Assembly: GCA_025558095.1 (NCBI GenBank)
Contig: JAIVFI010000003.1
Span: 806,001-870,000 of the forward strand
Direction of reading: 5' to 3'
Source: Hyaloraphidium curvatum
Lineage: Eukaryota; Monoblepharomycota; Hyaloraphidiomycetes; Hyaloraphidiales; Hyaloraphidiaceae
Length of the DNA stretch: 64,000 bases
The translations under genes were made by a program, and so were the position numbers. Positions within the stretch are counted from its first letter, which is position 1. Each line of letters opens with the position of its first letter. Positions 45,481 to 55,895 of the stretch are shown here, piece by piece. The notes under the pieces are model-generated. The model was not told where the DNA came from, ran no database searches, and saw only the letters and a list, made by a program, of their open reading frames with translations.

Positions 45481-48094
45481 ATGCGGCCGAGAAGAAGGCG
45501 ACGTCGAAGAGACGCCGGTGTTGGGCACGGCAATGGTCGGTCCCTGCTGGCGGGGCTGGTTGGGCCCGTGTGGACCTTTGCGGCGTTCGCGCTGCTCTCT
45601 CTCTGGACGGCTCTGCCCGCTATGGCGTATCCGTCGCAATTTCCACCTGGATTCTCGGTGTCCGATGTGGTCGGAAACCTGGGGTACGGAGCTTTGCGGC
45701 GTTTTGGAGCCCCTGAAGCTCACTGCTCGACTCGCGTAGGCTCGTCACCGACTTTGCCTTCCTGGACGGCTCCCGGATCCTCGTGGCCAACAAGATGGGC
45801 CAGATATTGCTAGTCAAAGGCAACTACGTGGCGGCCACGCTCTTGGATATCGGGTGGAAGCTCGGGTCCGTCGGTGGAGGTGGGCTTCGCAGGCTTCCTG
45901 TCCTGCTCTTTCTGACCCTTCCCCAGACCGCGGACTCACCGGAGTTACCGTGCATCCTCAGTGGCCGGCGTCGCCGTACATCTATGTGGGCTACGTGCGC
46001 GACGACAATCCGCCCGACTTTACGGGGCGAAAGTACAACGTCCTTTCGCGCTACACGCTCAACGCGGAGGAGTACCTGGACCCGTACTCGGAACGCGTGC
46101 TCCTGGGAGCGTGCAATGCCGGCAAAGTGATGGACTGGTACGGCGACGACTGCATGCCGCAGGACGGAACGACGCACACCATCGACTGGCTCGGTTTCGG
46201 GAAGGACGGGAACCTGTGGGTCTCGGTGGGCGACGGGGAGACGTTCGAGGGCGAATCGTGGGACGAATGGCGCGGGAGGGACTTTGTGGGGCCCATGGAT
46301 CCCAGGTTCCTCGGCGGCAAGATCCTGCGCCTCAACCCGGACACGGGGGAGGGGCTGCCGGACAACCCGTTTTGGAATGGCAACTCCTGGAGCGCAGCGT
46401 CGCGCGTGTGGGCCGTCGGGCTGCGCAATCCGTTCCGGTGCGGATGGGTTCCGGGGACGGACAATGACCTGATGGTGAGTGGGCGCCGCTTCTCGCGATG
46501 GACTCCCGGTGACCCGTTGTTCAAGTGCGGTGAGGTTGGCTGGTTCACGATGGAGTCCATCAAGCGCATTCAGCGCGGCGCAAATCTGGGTTGGCCTTGC
46601 TGGGAAGGCAACACGTATCCGGGGATGATGAACGCCGACTTTCCCGGTTGCCGCAACTTCTACTCGGGTGCGACCTCGTTCCCGGGATTTTGGGACGCCA
46701 ACGTCCCCTTCTCCTACCCGCACAACGGAGCTTCGGCGGCGGCAATCGGCGGCGTGTTCATGGGCGACAAGTATCCCGCCCCTTACCGCAACAGCTTTAT
46801 CTTCGCCGACTTCCCTTCGAGCAAGATATCCGCCCTCGAATGGGACACGTCCAAGCAGCTTGCCGCCGGCTGGGACGACCGCGGCAACAACCCGATCACG
46901 CCGCGCACCATTGCCATCAACGCGGACCAACCGGTCTCTTTCAAAATCGGTCCGGACGGGTTCGTGTGGTACATCGGACACTGCGTTTCGTGCTCGAACC
47001 TCGGCATTATGCGGCGAATCACCTTCGATCCCGCACAGGCCAGTGCCGCGCCGAGCGACGACAAGACCCTGCAGGACCAGGGTCTCCTCGGTCCGATTGC
47101 GGACCGGCCCGATTTGACCCAGAACTCGACGGCTCCGCCGCCCGCACCACCCGCCACGCCCGAGTCGTGCCGGCAGTCGGGAGCCGTCGTCATCCCCGAC
47201 CTGCCCCAAACCTGGGACTCCCAGATGTTTGTCGGCTCCTTCATCAACTCGCGGTACGCCCGCAACGGCGACGGGGGACCCGTGGAGCTCGACGCCTCAG
47301 TCGGTGGCACGCAGCCGAACGACGGCACGCAGCTCACGATCGGCGGCGTTCGTTTTGGGCACGGCATTGGAACGCGCCAGATCTCCGAGATCCACGTCGG
47401 GGTGAACAGCAACTGCTTCCGATTCCGCGCGCAGGTCGGAATCGACGACCAGGATGCCGCGTCGGGCGCTCGCGCCGAGTTCATCGTCAAGCTGGACGGG
47501 AGGGTGTTTTGGAACTCGACGCTCTGGAACTACGGAAGGCCTTTGCGGGCCGGCGATCCGCCCCTGGCTGTGGACATCAAGGGGATCCAGGGCGTTTCAG
47601 ACATTGGTTTGTACGGGTTCCATCCTTGGGATGTGGATCCGTCGACGCCCGGGAGCGCAGTCGACTGGTGAGACCGGTATCGCCGCGTCGGTGGGCTTCC
47701 ATTAATGCCATTCCGCTCCAGGGCCGACGCTCGCATTTTCTGCGGCCCCGATTCCCCCTACATGCCCACGGTCACGATCGCCAACCCCATCCCACGCAAT
47801 AGCTTCCGGGTCAACGACACCGTTGCTTTCTCGGGGTCCGCGATGGACTTCAACCGCAACGCGATTCCGCCCGAGAATCTGCACTGGTACATCAACCTGC
47901 TGCACTGCCAGGGCGCCCTATGCCACACGCACTTCTACCAGAACTTTGCCGGCATCACCAACGGGACGTTCCAGATCGCGGACCACACGCTGGCGGCGGC
48001 GGATCAGTTCATCTACTTTGAGGTGCGCTTGGTTGCCAAGGACGAGTGCGAACGCACCAACCAAGTCAGCCGCTACGTGGTCGTGCAGCTTTGA
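45481..48094 (+). CDS. Secreted glucose/sorbosone dehydrogenase-like propeller with NPCBM-like domain
   Basis: Exons 45481-45683, 45740-45879, 45927-47667 and 47722-48094 give 818 aa. An Arg run (R-P-R-R-R-R-R-R-R) precedes a hydrophobic segment (V-W-T-F-A-A-F-A-L-L-S-L-W), a signal or signal-anchor. The propeller has L-T-G-V-T-V-H-P, S-R-Y-T-L-N, V-W-A-V-G-L-R-N-P-F-R, A-N-L-G-W-P-C-W-E-G and F-K-I-G-P-D-G-F-V-W-Y-I. These are the hallmarks of the glucose/sorbosone dehydrogenase group, which uses PQQ in characterised members. A Pro-rich linker leads to an NPCBM-like carbohydrate-binding module (I-G-G-V-R-F-G-H-G-I-G-T and D-I-G-L-Y-G) and an Ig-like C-terminal domain. It probably oxidises a polymeric or bound sugar outside the cell (inference). 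Confidence 0.9.
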
Positions 48095-48430
48095 TGGAAT
48101 GAAGTCTTCATGCAACGAGATACCGCTTACACCTGGAGATGGATAGCAAGGAGCTCGTACATGTACACTATCATATTGATTTGAAATTATTGACAAGGAG
48201 ACGTGATCGCAGATTGGAGCAGTTGGATTTCGGCTTCGGCTCCTCGTTGGGCCGGCGAAAGACACTCCCCGCACTTTTCGTTCCCGCTGCCACATACTCC
48301 CATTGCGCACCACGGAAACTCGATAATTCGCGCATCGTGATCTCCACTACCGCCCCCGGGGTCCGATTCCGGCGGACGCTGTACCGCTCGCGCGGAAAAA
48401 GTCCGCCCCCCACAACGTTGCTCCGACAAC
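48095..48430. other. Intergenic, promoter of the small hydrolase
   Basis: This 336-bp interval between two co-directional genes contains an AT-richer segment near 48165-48195. No gene or RNA is supported. Confidence 0.4.
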
Positions 48431-49018
48431 ATGGCGAGAGTGCTCTTCATCCACGGACTGGAGGGTTCGCCAACCGGAATCAAATCCGTCTACCTGAAAA
48501 ACTACTACGGGTCGCCGCCGAACGCGTACTTCTGCCCTGAGATGCCTCTTATTTCAGAGCTTGGACCAGGCCTTGCGGAATCCTACCGCGAATGTATAGA
48601 GATGCAGCGCCGTGCAGTCGCCGAGTTCAAGCCCTCGGTCATCGTGGGCTCCTCCTTCGGCGGAGCGATTGCGGTGGATCTAATCGTGGAAGGGACGTGG
48701 AAAGGACCCACACTTCTCCTGGCATGTGCCCATGGCATGCTGGGCAGGGCCATGGCCAACCTGGCGCCGGGAGGAGCGCCTTATCAGGTCCCTACGCTTC
48801 CGGCCGGCGTACCGGTGCTCATGGTGCACGCGACGAAAGACCCCGTTGTGCCCTTCGCCGATTCGCTAGACTTGTTGGCCAACGCGGAGGACAAGGCTAG
48901 CGTGCGATTGCTCGAGGTGGACGACACGCATGGCCTGCGAAAGCAGGTCCAGGAGGATCTCTTGTTTGGCCACGTGGAGGAAATCAGGAAGGCGGGGACT
49001 TCGGCCTCTGCGCTGTAG
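48431..49018 (+). CDS. Small alpha/beta hydrolase (YqiA/UPF0227-like esterase)
   Basis: The intronless frame encodes 195 aa. Features are the oxyanion start F-I-H-G-L-E-G-S-P-T-G, the nucleophile elbow G-S-S-F-G-G, an acid in T-K-D-P-V-V-P-F and the His in D-D-T-H-G-L, i.e. a complete Ser-Asp-His triad. Its short length and the early H-G-L-E-G-S-P block resemble bacterial YqiA-type esterases. No signal peptide, so probably cytosolic. Substrate unknown. The lack of introns and the bacterial resemblance would fit gene transfer, but this is not shown. Confidence 0.85.
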   Translation: MARVLFIHGLEGSPTGIKSVYLKNYYGSPPNAYFCPEMPLISELGPGLAESYRECIEMQRRAVAEFKPSVIVGSSFGGAIAVDLIVEGTWKGPTLLLACAHGMLGRAMANLAPGGAPYQVPTLPAGVPVLMVHATKDPVVPFADSLDLLANAEDKASVRLLEVDDTHGLRKQVQEDLLFGHVEEIRKAGTSASAL

Positions 49019-49163
49019 GCTGACAGCAGTTCCGCTGCTGGCCGCTGGCCGCACGACCATGACAGTCCGGTGGATCGCCTGGAGCAAGGCCACTTGGGTA
49101 TCAACGGTATATGAGACAGAAGACAATACATCCAACGAATGAAGACAAAGTGCTGCGATTCCT

Positions 49164-50518
49164 TCACGCCCTGAAAAGCTTCTCAAAGAACTTCCCGAAC
49201 TTTGACCGCCTCAGCGATGCAGACCTGGCCGGCGTAGCCAAGTTCGCAGACATCCTTGACCGCGAAACCTCCGCCGAGTCCCGGGTCGAACCGAGCGTGG
49301 TGACAGAGGCAAAGCTTGCCTCGGACCCGACTCGCGGAACCGCCACAGTCCTCCCGCTTTCGCTGCTCGAGTCGTCATCGTCCTCTTCAATGTCAGCTGC
49401 GAGCTCGCGCAGGTAGAAGGGCAGACGCCGTCCAAGCTCCGCCTCGGCCGCGGTACATGCCCGCTTGGGGTTGGCGGTCACCGAAGGCAGCTTCACGATC
49501 GGCAGCCTCGAGCGCGCCGAGGCGGGGGTCGCAAAGTCGGCGACCCATCCATGGCGCAGCAGGCTCTCCGCGGTAATGCGGCCTTCGTTCGCGGGGTTGA
49601 GGATAGTCCGGAGGAAGTCGTGGCCCAGCTCGCTGAGGCCCTCGACCTCCAGCGACGGCCGGCCTTGGATTTCGAGCTCGAGCTCGAAGGTGTCCTCCGA
49701 TCGGAAAGGAAAGTAGCCAGTCAAGCAACCGAAGGCGAGGACGCCGAGCGCCCAAAGGTCCTGGTGGCCGGAGTGGGCCAGGTAAGGCGTCCTCCGGTTG
49801 ATGAACCGCAGGAGCGAGGGGCTGGCGTAGTTTGTGCAGCCCACCGCCTCGTCGAGAAGGGTGTTGCGGTCGAAGAAGGTGGCCAGGCCCCAGTCGATGA
49901 CGCTGACGTGCCCCGACGTCGCGTCGTAGAAAACGTTGTCGAGCTTGATGTCGCGGTGGAGGACGCCCATGGAGTGGGCGTGTGCCAGGGCAACGAGGAT
50001 GCCCGCGACGATCCTCCTCGTCTCGTCCTCCTCCAAATGTCCGTCTTGCTTGCCGTTGGTGTACGAGAAGAGCTCTTCGCCCGGGGCGACGGCCATTACG
50101 AGGTTCGAGGCCGTCGACGTCCGAACGTAGTCGAGGAGCGGCGGAATAGAATCATGTGCGAGGTGGGTGAGGGCTAGCGCCTCTCGCAAGGAGAAGAAGA
50201 GGTTGCGGTGGTCGTTGGCGGACATCTTGGTCTGCTTCACGACGGCCTGGGAAGGACCTGTCAGCCCCTCGCAAACGCTGGCGCGCATCACGAGGTACCC
50301 ACGATTCTGCCCGTTCGGCCCTTGGCGACGCGGACCTCGGCGAATGCGCCCTCGCCGAGCACCCGGCCGGTCGCCCAGTCCTCCGCGGCGCCGCGGACAA
50401 TGGGCCCGTCAAAGACCTCGTCGGCGGGCATCGGGCGTCCGGGCTTGCTCGCGTTGCGCTCGGCCGCCATCTGCTTCTCTTTCTCGGAGCAGAGCGTGCA
50501 GCTGCTTGCGCGGTACAT
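49164..50518 (-). CDS. Protein kinase family member (DWG type), intact copy of a recent duplicate
   Basis: Exons 50518-50303 and 50246-49164 give 432 aa. The N-terminus has C-T-L-C. The kinase core shows G-E-G-A-F-A, A-V-V-K-Q, H-R-D-I-K-L-D-N, D-W-G-L-A-T-F and D-L-W-A-L-G-V-L. The APE region is Y-A-S-P-S-L-L (no Glu). The family block N-P-A-N-E-G-R and the basic tail K-F-G-K-F-F-E-K-L-F-R-A are present. The intron sits before A-V-V-K exactly as in the paralogues. An in-frame ATG at 50545 is an alternative start. The kinase region is almost identical at DNA level to the truncated copy near 60 kb, so this looks like the parental or sister copy. It is tail-to-tail with the hydrolase gene, 145 bp apart. 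Confidence 0.88.
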
Positions 50519-50560
50519 GGCGATGCTGGGCGTCGACTCCTGCATGTTGCGTTGTGCTGT
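49690..50560. repeat. Direct repeat copy A (segmental duplication, kinase gene)
   Basis: Most of this kinase gene is repeated in the same orientation at about 59803-60690, roughly 10 kb away, with long identical stretches (for example 49801-49860 against 59926-59985). Confidence 0.85.
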
Positions 50561-51001
50561 GGGGCTGCAGTCCCGCTGACGAAAGCTCGCGAAGGGTGCT
50601 TCTCCTCTCAAGACAGTCGGCGCGGAGGAAAGTCGTGCGAAAGGCGACGTGACTTCGCGATGTGATTGTTGGTAAGGGGTGAGGGTGTTGCGGTTTGGTT
50701 TCGAAAAACTCCGGGCAGTTGTGGAGCAGCCGCGGAGCGGGAGCTTGTCGAATGGTCCGGCGCAAAGGGATACTCCGTTCAGCCATGCACACGCTCGGAA
50801 CCTGGAGCAACCAACGAGAATCCAAAATTTGGTGCGTAGAGAGCAAGGTTTTATGGTGCCACAGGGATCTGACGGACCTTGGGGGGGAGTTATGCGTTTT
50901 GCGGACGAGCAGGGGAGGGGGAGGAAGAAAGCCACAGCTGCGCTCAACTGCTTGCCTCCACAACAATCAGATTGATCCGGCTAGCTAGTTGCACTTTCGC
51001 A
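50519..51001. other. Intergenic, kinase promoter to methyltransferase 3' end
   Basis: These 483 bp precede the kinase (minus) and follow the TTLL12/methyltransferase fusion (minus). The minus frame stays open upstream of the kinase start by chance; the extension (Pro/Ser/Cys-rich) is not shared by paralogues. No other feature is supported. Confidence 0.4.
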
Positions 51002-52993
51002 CTAATCTACAATCTTTTTGATCGCCTCTGCCCGCCCCTCCCCCGTCCTCAAGATGCCCGCGACGATCTGCCATATCTCGTCCCCGACACGCACCCCCTC
51101 GACCGCGCCTTCCCCAACCCGTCCCACCAGGAATCCATTGGCGACGTTGGCTACCTTCGCCTTCCGCAGCGCCTCGGCATACGCCTGGACCCTCCGATCC
51201 GTGGCCGGCAGCCCGTCGCACACCAGGGAAGCGTACTCCGCCGCCGTCCACGCTCGCCCGTATGCTACCTTGCCCGAAAACCCGCCAGGTGCCCACTTCT
51301 CCACCCGCTTGCCAAACTCCAGGGGGTCAGCAATGTTGCCGACGACCGCGACCAGCGCCCCCGGCTCGGCATGGTCCTTTAGCCCCCTTACGATCCGCTC
51401 CGTGAGCTCGTCGCCCCGCGGCCCGCCGTCGCCAAACAGCTCCAGCGGCACCGCGCCCTCCGGGTTCGGGATGTACGGCGGGTTGGCGAGCACGGTCGGG
51501 AAGCGCCGGCCGTGCACGGCGTCCCAGAGGTTGCCCTCGAGCGCCTCCGCGCGGTCCTCCAGCGCGTTGAGCAGCGCGTTGAAGCGGCAAAAGCACGCGG
51601 CACGTGGGTTGACGTCCACGCAGGCGACTTCCGTCGCGCCAAGGCGGGCGGCGACGAGGCCCTGCACGCCCGAGCCGGAGCAGAGGTCCACGGTGGGCTT
51701 GCCTGCGAGGCGGGGGGCCAGACCCTCGGCAAGCAGGCCGGCTAGGCCGAGCGAGTCGACGCCGATGAACATGACGGGGTCGAATACGCCAGTGACGGCA
51801 CCGCCCGCCGTGTGCTGGAAGTCCGCGGCGACGTAGAGGGTCGTGCCGGCGACCGAGAGGGGGACGATCTGGATGAGCATCTGCAGCGAGCCGTCGGGGA
51901 GCTCGAGCGCCATGTTCTGGTCGAGGATAAAGTCGACGGTTTCGGCGCCAAGGACGGCTTTGGCGCGGTCCCGCGGCACCGCGGATTGAAGGAGCACCAG
52001 CTTGGCTGCGTCCAGAAGCTTGTCGGCCCCCGGAAGGGGGAGCTCCTTTGAACGGGCAGCGAGCACCGAAGCTGCCTGCGCGCGCCCGTTGGGGTGCGAC
52101 AGGTTCTGTGCCGGGAAACCGACCGCGGTTGCAGGCAGGGAGAGCAGCGAGAGCATGTTGGCGGCCGTGTAGCCGCAGTCCTCGAGCGCCTTGGCCAGCC
52201 GCCGCGTCTGCTCGCCGTACGCGGCCTTCCACCCGCCCGGCGCCTCCTCGTCCTCCTCGAAGTCCCAGAGCGAGCTGCGCATCTTGTTCAGCTTCGGTCG
52301 CCCGTTGGGCAGGCCACGCGCGGTGCACGACTCGCCCTCGCCGACGTCCGTCACGGGCCAGAATACGTTGAACGCCACCGTGTCGGAATCGGGGCGCAGG
52401 TCCACGACCAGGGCCATCTGAAACTGCGCGTCCGCCGGGTCCGGCGCGGGCGCCAGCCTGCTCCCGACCTCGTCCATGATGTAGAAGAGCGATTTGCCGG
52501 CCCCGTCCTTCTGCTGCAGTTCGTAGCTCCCGGTCACGATCCACAACTTGGGCAGGATCTCGTCGATGATCGTTTCCGCTGACTTTCCAGGGCGCTCGGC
52601 CTTGGCCTTGAGCTCTCCCGTCTCCTTGTCCTCCTCGACCACGTACATGCCCTCGTCTTTGATCCCGTCGAGCTCCAGCAGCTCCGCCACGCGATCGCGG
52701 AGGTTCGGGAGCTGTGCCAGCAGGGACGCGGCCTCCTCGGGCCGCTCAAACGTCGCCATGTGGTCGACGAGCCACACGTCGGATCCGGCGGGAATGTCTT
52801 TGGCCGCCATCAGCCCGTAGCGGCATCCTTGTGGCTCGTCGGCGTCGAACGAGAACTGGAATGCCTGGCCGGCGTCGAAGGTGCTAGAAGACACCTTTTG
52901 GAAGAGGCGCTCGAACAGGGTTTCGGGGACGCCCTGGGCGACGAGCTGGTCGCGATGCAGGCCGAGCCATTCCGAATATGCCTGCGAGACCAT
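51002..52993 (-). CDS. TTLL12-N-like (SET-like) domain fused to PrmC/HemK-like methyltransferase
   Basis: The intronless frame encodes 663 aa. Residues 1-240 match the N-terminal half of TTLL12: G-V-P-E-T-L-F-E-R-L-F-Q-K-V, F-D-A-G, a V-D-H segment, then F-Y-I-M-D-E-V-G-S-R-L and F-W-P-V-T-D-V-G-E-G-E. TTLL12 would continue with a tubulin-tyrosine-ligase domain. Here the C-terminal half is instead a class I methyltransferase: motif I D-L-C-S-G-S-G-V-Q-G near residue 435, D-V-N-P-R-A, and the catalytic A-N-P-P-Y-I-P-N-P-E near residue 503. NPPY marks the PrmC/HemK group (N5-glutamine) and some N6-adenine enzymes. Start at 52993 aligns with the TTLL12 N-terminus. It is divergent from the USP-like gene. 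Confidence 0.85.
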   Translation of the reverse strand: MVSQAYSEWLGLHRDQLVAQGVPETLFERLFQKVSSSTFDAGQAFQFSFDADEPQGCRYGLMAAKDIPAGSDVWLVDHMATFERPEEAASLLAQLPNLRDRVAELLELDGIKDEGMYVVEEDKETGELKAKAERPGKSAETIIDEILPKLWIVTGSYELQQKDGAGKSLFYIMDEVGSRLAPAPDPADAQFQMALVVDLRPDSDTVAFNVFWPVTDVGEGESCTARGLPNGRPKLNKMRSSLWDFEEDEEAPGGWKAAYGEQTRRLAKALEDCGYTAANMLSLLSLPATAVGFPAQNLSHPNGRAQAASVLAARSKELPLPGADKLLDAAKLVLLQSAVPRDRAKAVLGAETVDFILDQNMALELPDGSLQMLIQIVPLSVAGTTLYVAADFQHTAGGAVTGVFDPVMFIGVDSLGLAGLLAEGLAPRLAGKPTVDLCSGSGVQGLVAARLGATEVACVDVNPRAACFCRFNALLNALEDRAEALEGNLWDAVHGRRFPTVLANPPYIPNPEGAVPLELFGDGGPRGDELTERIVRGLKDHAEPGALVAVVGNIADPLEFGKRVEKWAPGGFSGKVAYGRAWTAAEYASLVCDGLPATDRRVQAYAEALRKAKVANVANGFLVGRVGEGAVEGVRVGDEIWQIVAGILRTGEGRAEAIKKIVD

Positions 52994-53145
52994 CGCGACG
53001 TGCGGTTCTACGCCGGATCCGTGCGTTGTTTGATTGATTGACTTGATGGAATGGGCGCGTCCCGCGGCCGTCCCGCCGCCGAGTGTCCCCTTCCCCGACC
53101 GGAACCCCCTGCCAGTGCCGGCGACGCGTCTGATCTGCCGCGGCG
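52994..53145. promoter_or_regulatory. Divergent promoter region, TTLL12-N/methyltransferase / USP-like
   Basis: The two divergent start codons are 152 bp apart. No TATA box is evident. Confidence 0.4.
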
Positions 53146-54964
53146 ATGCAGCTGATCGAGTACAAGCCGCTCGGCGCGGCCGATGGCGCGGGCGACGCGG
53201 CCGACACGGAGAAGGCGGCGCAGCTGATGGGCATCGTCGGCTGCACGGCGGAGGAGGCGGCCAACGCGCTCGCGGCGTGCGGCGGCGACATGGACCGCGC
53301 GGCGGACATGCTGACCTCGGGCGGCCCGCCGCCGTACGCACCGTACGCGCCGTACTCGGCCGCAACGCACTTCGACCCGAAGGACGCGGCCGCGACGCTG
53401 TGGGGCTTCGACGTGGGCTCGGACCTCAAGCGGAAGGAGGCGTCGCGCAAGGCGCTGGAGGAGCTGCGCAACAACGCGCCCGCAGGGCTCGTCACGGGAT
53501 CGCCCGCGTGGCTCAACGCGCTGGTGCTCGCGGTCCACCACGCGTGCCTCGCCGGGCCGGGGGCGCCGCAGGCTGCGCTCTTCGCAAAGGCAGCAAAGGA
53601 CCCGCCGTCCGGCGCGGAATCCGACGCCGTCGACGCCTCCAACCCGAACCTGAAGCCCGCGGACCAGCTCGCGAAGCTCGCACTTGCGCTGCCCCGGACC
53701 AAACGGCGCGCCCTCTCCGCCGCCCCGCTCGCCGAATCGCTGGGCGCCAGCTCGGCCAACCCCAGCATCGCAGACACGTTCACCAAGCTCATCCGTGGCC
53801 TGGATATCCCAGAGCTCGACGCGCTCTTCCGCGTCACCGTGGCCGACGTGACCGCCTTCTTGGTCGACGGCGCGGTGGTCTTCATGGACACCCGGAGCAC
53901 ACAGGCCAACCCGGCGCTGCAGTTTTCCGCCGGCGATGTGATCGGCGCCTCCTGCATTACCGACGCCTTCCGGAAGCGGTTCGGCGCTGGCGCCGGCAAC
54001 GCCAACGGCGAGGCCGACGGCCGCTTCCTCGAGGACGAGGGCGCCGAGCTGCCCGGGCTGCTCCTGGCCACATTAGACACCCAGTTCCGCGGGTTCACTG
54101 AGTCGCGGATAGCGCTGGACCCCTTCTGCAGGTCGCAGGTGATGGAGGGTTCCGGCGCGGCAGCGGCAGACATTGCGCGGCAGCTCGAGGAGGCCGAGGC
54201 AAAGAGGACCAAGCTCAAGCCGCACAGGATCAAGCACATGAGGAGCCTGCTCAATCACCTGAAGGCGGTGCAGGAGAAAGACTCGATTCCGCCGCTGGAA
54301 CGGCTTATTTCGTGGCTCGAGACCTCGGACGCTGGTGGGCTTGATGAGGAGCTTGATCGGTTGCCACAGCGATTGATCGGAACTCCGTTTGCCTTGTCCA
54401 CAGAGCTCCAAAGTCGGATTGAGGACCTCAAAGCCCGCCAGCAGAACCTCTTCAACAGCTCCAGGCACATCTATCGGTGAGCAGCCCATCTGTCGCTCAC
54501 ATCCATTCCCTGACGCCTTCGCCAGCCTCTTTGCGGTCTTCACCGACCAACCCTCCCCCAACGTCCTCATCGACCTCCCCGACCGCGGCTGGACCCGCTT
54601 TACCGACGACCTCGCCGTCGAGGAACCCTCCTTCGCCCCCGACAGCGACCGCACCCCCGCCCGTGCGGTCTTCTACGCCCGCTCCTCCCTCGGCGGCACG
54701 ATCGACCTCGACCCGCCGCCGCCGCCCGCGTGGATCGAGCGCTGGGCTGACGCGGACGACGCGCGCTTTTCGAAGCCTCCGGCGGCGGACGTGGAGATGG
54801 CAGAGGCGGAGGCGCCGGCGGCGGCGGTGCCGATACTTGTGGAGGACGAGCCGGAGACGGTGCCGATCGTGATCGACGAGGGGGAGAAGGCGGAGGAGGG
54901 GTCGGACGGGGAGCTGCCGCATCCGAGCACGCTGGCGATGCCGAGGGCGGCGAAGGAGATGTAG
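53146..54964 (+). CDS. USP-like (Ubp2/USP25/28 type) protein lacking the catalytic cysteine
   Basis: Exons 53146-54476 and 54526-54964 give 589 aa. A UBA-like helix bundle sits near residues 20-60 (A-A-Q-L-M-G-I-V-G-C-T-A-E-E-A-A-N-A-L). Then comes P-A-G-L-V-T-G-S-P-A-W-L-N-A-L-V, which lines up with the USP Cys box (G-L-x-N-x-G-N-T-C-W-L-N-A). The Cys is Ala121 and the N-T before it is S-P. A long helical arm near residues 340-440 resembles the insertion of USP25/28. Splicing then yields Y-R-L-F-A-V-F-T, the start of the His box. The G-G-H-Y motif is missing (S-P-N-V-L instead). The tail is acidic. A catalytically dead ubiquitin-binding protein is the best reading; the family assignment is moderate. 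Confidence 0.7.
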
Positions 54965-55098
54965 AGGTGCTTTGCAACAAGCCATCATACACGAAACCTT
55001 CTGTCGTCACTCACACTGCGGGAAGACGGATGACCTGCTGGCCTCCGTTCGAGCCGAGATGCTGGTCACACAAATGCACAGTAGGTGCTTGCGCGAGT

Positions 55099-55697
55099 TC
55101 AGAGGACCTCCTCCTTGGCAGAAGAGAGAGGAGTCTGGACAGGTAAGGCAGGGTTTGGTGTTTGCCTTACACTAGTCGTGGGGCCGGCATGCCAAAACTC
55201 CATTTTCTTCACCGACTTTGATGGCTGACTGTACTGCGATGCTACATCCCCCGGTGGGTGGAAATCCGTGACAAATGGCAAGATTATCCGACCGTTCCCG
55301 TACATGGGAAGTGGTGGGTTGGGCTTCACAGGCTTTTCAAACTCGGAGGCCAATTTTTCGGCCTCTCTGAGCGTCACTCCCCATGCGGTCTCGCGCATGA
55401 CTTTACTGAGCAGACCATAGGCTTGGCGGAACATGCGGTCCAATTCCCCTGCTCGATGGGTGGCCCAGGACGATTCTTCGGTACCAAGCAATGCAAGCTT
55501 GTCCAGTGCGACCAGAAATTCCGCGATCCAAGCCTCGAGGTCGTCCAGCTGTCGAAGTGCGTCCTCTTTTCTCTTCTTCTGTGCCAGCACTCGGAACCGG
55601 GAGATGTGCGCATTCAGCTTCTGGAGCCTTTCCGTCTTCGCGGGGATATGAGCTGCGCATGCTGCGTGCGAATATCAGGGCACTTAACCTGCTCCAT
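55099..55697 (-). CDS. Coiled-coil protein with QYxxP-K-KKM motif (copy 1 of a local family)
   Basis: Exons 55697-55689 (M-E-Q only) and 55635-55099 join across a 53-bp intron to give about 181 aa. The first 110 residues are helical and charged. The motif S-Q-Y-S-Q-P-S-K-S-V-K-K-M-E-F-W follows near residues 133-149, with a short extra tail after it. The helical part aligns loosely with the protein at 55896, and the motif occurs in both plus-strand neighbours. The very short first exon is a weak point: the frame upstream of M-E-Q stays helical back to a TGA, so an upstream exon is possible. The last 25 residues might be read-through of a missed intron. Function unknown. Confidence 0.65.
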
Positions 55698-55895
55698 CGT
55701 AATCAGTGCCTCCTCAAGCGCTTGATCGCGGGCCTCCCTTCACGTCCTCTGGTCCTCGTTAGCTGCGAGATATGCCTAGTCGATCGTGATCACGCGGGCG
55801 ACGCCAGACGCCAAGACCTCTCCGGCCGCCAGCAGAAACTGCTCGTTGAAAATTCTGCGAGCGAGAGTAGTGCGACTACTGGCCGTTGGAGCGAC
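55698..55895. promoter_or_regulatory. Divergent promoter region between two motif-family paralogues
   Basis: There are 198 bp between the two head-to-head starts, so the paralogues may share control. Nothing specific was recognised. Confidence 0.35.

Noticed and set aside
50546-50947. A 134-codon N-terminal extension of the kinase at 49164.
   Set aside because: It is open by chance: the duplicate copy and the other paralogues do not share it.
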